This document shows positions 59,975-64,000 of a DNA stretch of 64,000 nt, piece by piece. The stretch lies in contig CM065381.1 of assembly GCA_033060915.1 (NCBI GenBank), positions 6,919,501 through 6,983,500 on the forward strand, given 5' to 3'. The translations under genes and the position numbers were made by a program. The notes under the pieces were generated by a model, which saw nothing but the letters and a program-made list of their open reading frames with translations, was not told the origin of the DNA and made no database searches. This DNA comes from Euryodendron excelsum (taxonomy: Eukaryota > Streptophyta > Magnoliopsida > Ericales > Pentaphylacaceae). Numbering within the stretch: position 1 is the first letter of the stretch; every line of letters starts with the position of its first letter.

Positions 59975-61270
59975 GGCCCCCCTAATGGCCCGCCTAGGTG
60001 GGGGGACAGTTGTTGGTGATTTAAAATTCAGTTACCTTGTTTTTACCACATTTCCCACTCTTTTTCTTATCATTACACTTCACCATATGATTTCAGTGAA
60101 AATTGCATAACGCCTCGTAACACATAATTTTTTTTTTATTTTGAAGTTAATTATAAAATAGATAAAAACTGTTAAAATGCACCAAATTGGACAATTGAAA
60201 AGACAGTTTTTATCATTTTTATGTCAAAACAAAAGGTTGACATTCACAAGCCATTTTCATCATTTTATCTCATTCGTTACACTTCGACTCATTTCACAGT
60301 TAACTTTAAATCACATGATGTTATGCATTCGCTTTTCAACTATATGAGTTTTTTTTCATAATAGTAGTGAGCATGTCTCATAATATCTATACCGGCCGTT
60401 AAAATCAAAGGGTCGAAAGTCATTCGATTTAATTGCTAAAATAAGGCACAGGAACAATACGGGGTTTCATGTAATTGTTTTTTTATTTATTAAGTACTAG
60501 TCGGTAATAAAATTTGAAATAATAAATAAATAAGCATACCAAAATTAAAAATACTTAAATATTATATGTAACTGAATTAGATTATCTAAAAGTTATTAAC
60601 ATGTGTGACCTAAAATCTAATTTAGGTACCATATAACTTTTATTTATTCTACTTTTTTAAAACAAATTTAAGTACCATATAATTTTTATTTATTTTACTA
60701 TTTTAAAACAATCCAAAACACATGAGCTACTGATTATTTGATTTGAATCTCACATAAAGCTAAATATTTAATTGACTAGACTTAATAAAATTGAATCATT
60801 ACCGCTACAAATTGATTTGTATTTATTTCGAGTCTTTGTCAATTGTCGTTTTTTCAAATGTTTGAGAAGTCTAGGGTCTAGCTAGAATTCCTCATCACAA
60901 ACAAAATTCCACTGAGGTTAAAAGGTCAGGGCACTACTAGTGGAGGTTTATGTTTGATGGGGGCACAATAAGGAGCTAGACTCACAATTTCCAAAGGTCA
61001 AATCTTTCTAGTTCATATGCACCATGCATGCGAGAAAAAGAGAAAGATAAGGACAAGTAACATAAATGTGAAACGTAAAGTATGGTTAGCCTACTTCTAG
61101 ATGTGCATCCAAAGGTCAATATCATGAGTTCAGCAGCTTGATTATATCTCAACCCTCCAATTTCAATCTGTCTTCATTAACCTACATTTCCTAATAAAAA
61201 CAGACAGAAAATAAGTACAAGGATGTCATTAGTTTTGACTCAGATGGTCCAATGAATCCAAGTGCCAGTC
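59975..61270. other. intergenic, with a probable inverted-repeat element
   Basis: No gene is supported. A near-palindrome (CCCCCCTAATGGCCCGCCTA, then GGTGGGGGG) stands at about 59977-60005. At about 60095-60345 the left part (GTGAAAATTGCATAAC, then TTTTGAAGTTAATTATAAAA) partly matches the reverse complement of the right part (TTGAAAAGCGAATGCATAAC, then TTTAAAGTTAACTGTGAAAT), suggesting a decayed MITE of about 250 bp. Its ends and target duplication were not resolved. Confidence 0.4.
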
Positions 61271-62230
61271 TAAAAATATTGTAGGAAATGAAAATCTCCA
61301 GGTCGTATAAAATTAAAAAGTATATTTATAAGAAAATTGACTAAGAACCATAAATATAGTAATATAATGTAGTAGAATATTATCACGATCTATCAAAATA
61401 CTAATGCTATACAATATTATGAAAAATTATTAGAATAATAAAAACTATTGTCAAGAAATAGGATTTGAGAGTATAAAAAAGTAGGGTTGCTAAAAAATTC
61501 ATCCGATCCACTAACCCGACCGACCTAATTCGATACGTTGACATTTGATTGGTTTCACTAATTAATTTGAGTGGGTAACAGGTGAGATTTGCAAAATTTA
61601 AATTTTTTCGGTTCTGGTGACAGGCCTTTATCACTCTCATCCTCCAAAACTGACCCGATCCGCCAATATATTCCTTATAGATAAAATGGTTTAATGTAAT
61701 GGTTGATAGACCGATATATTATATGACTATATGGTACTATAGTGTATTTTAAATAGGATGGATAAAATGACTTAATGTAATGGCTGAATTTTAATAGTAT
61801 ATGAATTTTTATGAGGTGCTTTCATTTTTTTGTAATTGAAGTACTTACTAATTTTTTTTTTCAATAAGAGAGGAATTTCTAACCCTACCCAAGCCCAACC
61901 TGATCACAAACCAAGCCAAAATTGGTTCCAATGTTTGTGAACCCAACTTTGGCGGTTTAATTGGTGGGTCACTACATAACCCAACTCGTGAACACCTCTA
62001 TAAAAAAGTACTAAAAATTATGTGAAGCGCATTTTTAGTAAGTTTTCACAATATTTTTCAAGAGTTTCTGACAAGTTCCTTTAAACTAGATTAAAGTTTT
62101 TGAAATGTCTTGAAAATGGTTTTTTATAAATTTTTCCTAATATTTCATGAGATTTTGCGTATCAATTTTGAAAGCGAGCTTATGAGGAAGTGAATTTCAC
62201 TCCCAAAAAGAGTTTTCTGATAACTATAGT
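61270..62230. mobile_element. degraded second copy of the 9.5-kb hAT-like family, split by an insertion
   Basis: Segments 61310-61483 and 62001-62230 align in order with 9600-9760 and 9755-9949. Shared strings include TTTATAAGAAAATT, a CTAAT..TA.ACNATAT block, TTGAGAG, TNTTGAAAATG and AGTTTTCTG.NAACTAT at the right end. The left terminus (about the first 100 bp) is lost or unrecognisable. A foreign block at 61484-61998 interrupts the copy. Confidence 0.65.
61484..61998. mobile_element. 515-bp element nested in the hAT-like copy
   Basis: The 12-bp string TATAAAAAAGTA stands directly before (61472-61483) and after (61999-62010) this block, while the related copy at 9.5 kb has a single uninterrupted counterpart there (GAGAGCATGAAATTTACTAG). 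The block therefore looks like a later insertion with a 12-bp target duplication. It begins GGGTTGCTAAAAAATTCATC and ends CCCAACTCGTGAACACCTC. It is rich in ACCCGACC/AACCCAAC motifs, common in dispersed plant repeats. A 12-bp duplication fits retroposition better than most DNA transposons, but no poly(A) tail or coding frame was found, so the class is unknown. Confidence 0.6.
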
Positions 62231-62930
62231 GTCTTTAACGAACTATTTTATTTGCTCATGCTTCTCATCACTTGTCTGTAACTTCTATGCAATCAATAAT
62301 ATGGAGTTTGGAAAGTTAATATTAATTCACAAAATGGTAGCATTACACTCTTAAAAGTCCTCGTTTGGATGCATCTTTTTTCTTGAATTTTTGAATTCTG
62401 CTTCTGGCTCTTTCACTAGCTTTTCGAATAGAAGTTTTATACTGCTTTATGCTTGTTAATAATTCATCAATTAACTTAAAATTATTATTGGAGATTAAAA
62501 AATTGGCATCTAGGTTTTCTTTCATTTTTTTTCTCCCATCTTTCTGACATTAAAAGACAATGTTTGGGTTGGTCCTAGTGTGAAGTGTCAGATAAGTAGG
62601 GCTGGTCTTTATTCTCTGTTTAGTAGAATTTAAATTTAGTTTTTTTATTTATAAACAAAAAAGTTAGTTTTTGTTACAGCTTTTTTGCTTTTATAAGCTA
62701 AAATGAGTGGAAAAAAAAAATCAAGTCAACAAAACTTTAAAAAAAATATACCAAACGGGCTAGGTCTTCCAAATAGGGGTTTCACACAATAAATTGCCCG
62801 AGACAATACACAGAAACCCAATCATACTACAAGCCATGTTAGATTGCGTGGGACTTAATATTCAGGAACTCACTGTTTGGGCTCACCAAATAGGTTACCC
62901 AATTCTAATACAGATTAAGAGATCATTCCG

Positions 62931-63209
62931 ATAGGGGTTGGTTCGGTGATAAATGGTCTTCCACCCCTTAGGTGTCTGGGTTTGAGTCTCCCCGTAGTCT
63001 CTTATTAGGGTCGTTCATACTTCTCAGTCTCTTAAGCATGTGTGATGGCCTAGTAAGCTCGTTGTGTGATTCTAAGCTGGGTCTTATCTAAGGGCTATTG
63101 CCCCCGCTTCTAATGTTGTGAGCCTAGCGCTTTTATGAGATTGTGACGTAACTTAAATGCTTTCCTTTTGTGCAACAAAATAATAATAATAATAATAATA
63201 TAATAAAAA
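62931..63209 (+). mobile_element. tRNA-derived SINE
   Basis: The head has a Pol III A box (TGGTTCGGTGAT, 62939-62950) and a B box (GGTTTGAGTC, 62979-62988) at tRNA-like spacing. A non-tRNA body follows, and it ends in an A-rich microsatellite tail, (AAT)n then A-rich, at about 63177-63209. Size (about 280 bp) and structure fit a plant SINE. The target duplication could not be matched with confidence, so the exact ends are approximate. Confidence 0.6.
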
Positions 63210-64000
63210 AATTCATACCAAATGATATGGCCATTTTTGGTCTTGTTATTTAAAGACAAAAAAAAAAAAAAATGCCCCATTTTTTGTAGTTTATTATTTC
63301 CACAATTCAATTGCCACCTTAAAGCTTTAGGTAGGAATTCGGATTATTTCCGTCTTATACGATTGCGTATTGTCAATAAACCACCTATTTTTCTCCTTTA
63401 GCATTGGAAGTCCAATTAATGATTTATAAAACAACCAAACAATGGTTCCATATCTCATTAGGTGACCTTTCAATTTGTAGTGAAACTACGTCGTTTTCAG
63501 ATACGGTTACAGGTTGGCATTTCTTCTAATTTTCCGGGTTAGCATTTCTGGATTTCGCAGTGTTAATGCAAGGTGTCTACGGGCCTTCATTCTTGAGAGA
63601 GCTAAGTGGCACCTTTGTTTCGTTTGTAAGGAGAAGGAAAGAGAGCATCTTCGGACATTTTCTCTGCTCTGTATAAAGAATTTAATAACTCATTAAAAAT
63701 AGAAGCTGACATTCAAAAAAGAAAAATATTCAAAAGTCCTTTAAAGTGACCACCTTCTTCACTTTAGATTTATCTGCAAAATACATAAAAACCGTTAAAT
63801 TTAACAAAAATTATGTCATGAAAGTATTTTTGTTATTTTATATCTTCAAATTAGAACAAAAAAAAAAAATTTGGTAAAATAAAAATAAAAAAGACGATTT
63901 GGTGAAATAAAAAAAAACTCTCGAAAGAAAACCCTTTATTTTGACATAAAAATGCCAAATTATCCTTTTTTTTATGTTATAATTTAAAGAGATAAAATAA
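63210..64000. other. intergenic, no gene seen
   Basis: AT-rich with several A and T homopolymers. The only open frame of note (about 60 codons, 63514-63696, plus strand) has no family resemblance. The window ends inside AT-rich non-coding DNA. Confidence 0.4.

Noticed and set aside
1..64000. tRNA, rRNA, snoRNA, CRISPR and bacterial-type operons
   Set aside because: No full tRNA cloverleaf, rRNA segment or CRISPR-like spaced repeats were recognised. The A/B-box matches at 50.1 and 62.9 kb lack a proper acceptor stem and fit SINEs.

Overview
This is plant nuclear DNA. The genes are long and split by many AT-rich GT-AG introns. Simple-sequence repeats, MITE-like elements and degraded retroelements are common, and every recognisable protein belongs to a land-plant family, including a chloroplast import receptor, a plant synaptotagmin and a plant calmodulin-binding receptor-like kinase. 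Intron sizes (up to 2.8 kb) and repeat content suggest a dicot, possibly a woody one; the species cannot be fixed from the sequence. I see no prokaryotic features, CRISPR array, plasmid or virus.

Layout. (1) About 0.9-9.3 kb, plus strand: TOC90, a short Toc159-family import GTPase, with a 5'UTR intron, one small coding exon and one large one. (2) 9.3-13.3 kb: intergenic, with a 460-bp hAT-like element that has an exact 8-bp target duplication, and a (GA)n tract. (3) 13.3-14.5 kb, minus strand: a single-exon armadillo-repeat protein. (4) 14.6-21.2 kb: AT-rich intergenic DNA with a long-TIR MITE and a hAT-like terminus close to the next promoter. (5) 21.2-34.4 kb, plus strand: PAP26-type purple acid phosphatase, nine coding exons over 12 kb, with transposons in its introns and a 120-bp tandem duplication in its 3' flank. 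(6) 35.7-47.6 kb, minus strand: SYT5/SYT4-type synaptotagmin (transmembrane anchor, SMP, C2A, C2B), 13 coding exons, with a LINE relic in one intron. (7) 47.7-51.4 kb: intergenic, with a low-complexity GGT/GAT tract, a SINE-like element and inverted repeats. (8) 51.5-59.7 kb, minus strand: CRCK3-type receptor-like kinase, seven coding exons, with a complete 704-bp hAT-like element in intron 3. (9) 59.7-64 kb: intergenic, with a degraded second copy of the 9.5-kb element into which another element has inserted, and a tRNA-derived SINE.

I rebuilt the split genes by joining exons at GT-AG junctions and checking reading phase at each junction. This gave open proteins of 795 aa (TOC90), 490 aa (PAP26), 566 aa (SYT5-like) and 531 aa (CRCK3-like), each close to the family's usual length. 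The five genes are unrelated in function: plastid import, an ARM scaffold, phosphate recycling, ER-plasma membrane contact and lipid transfer, and immune-linked signalling. They do not form a cluster or pathway. I found no new multi-gene system. The new material is the transposon record, where several elements can be delimited to the base by their target-site duplications.
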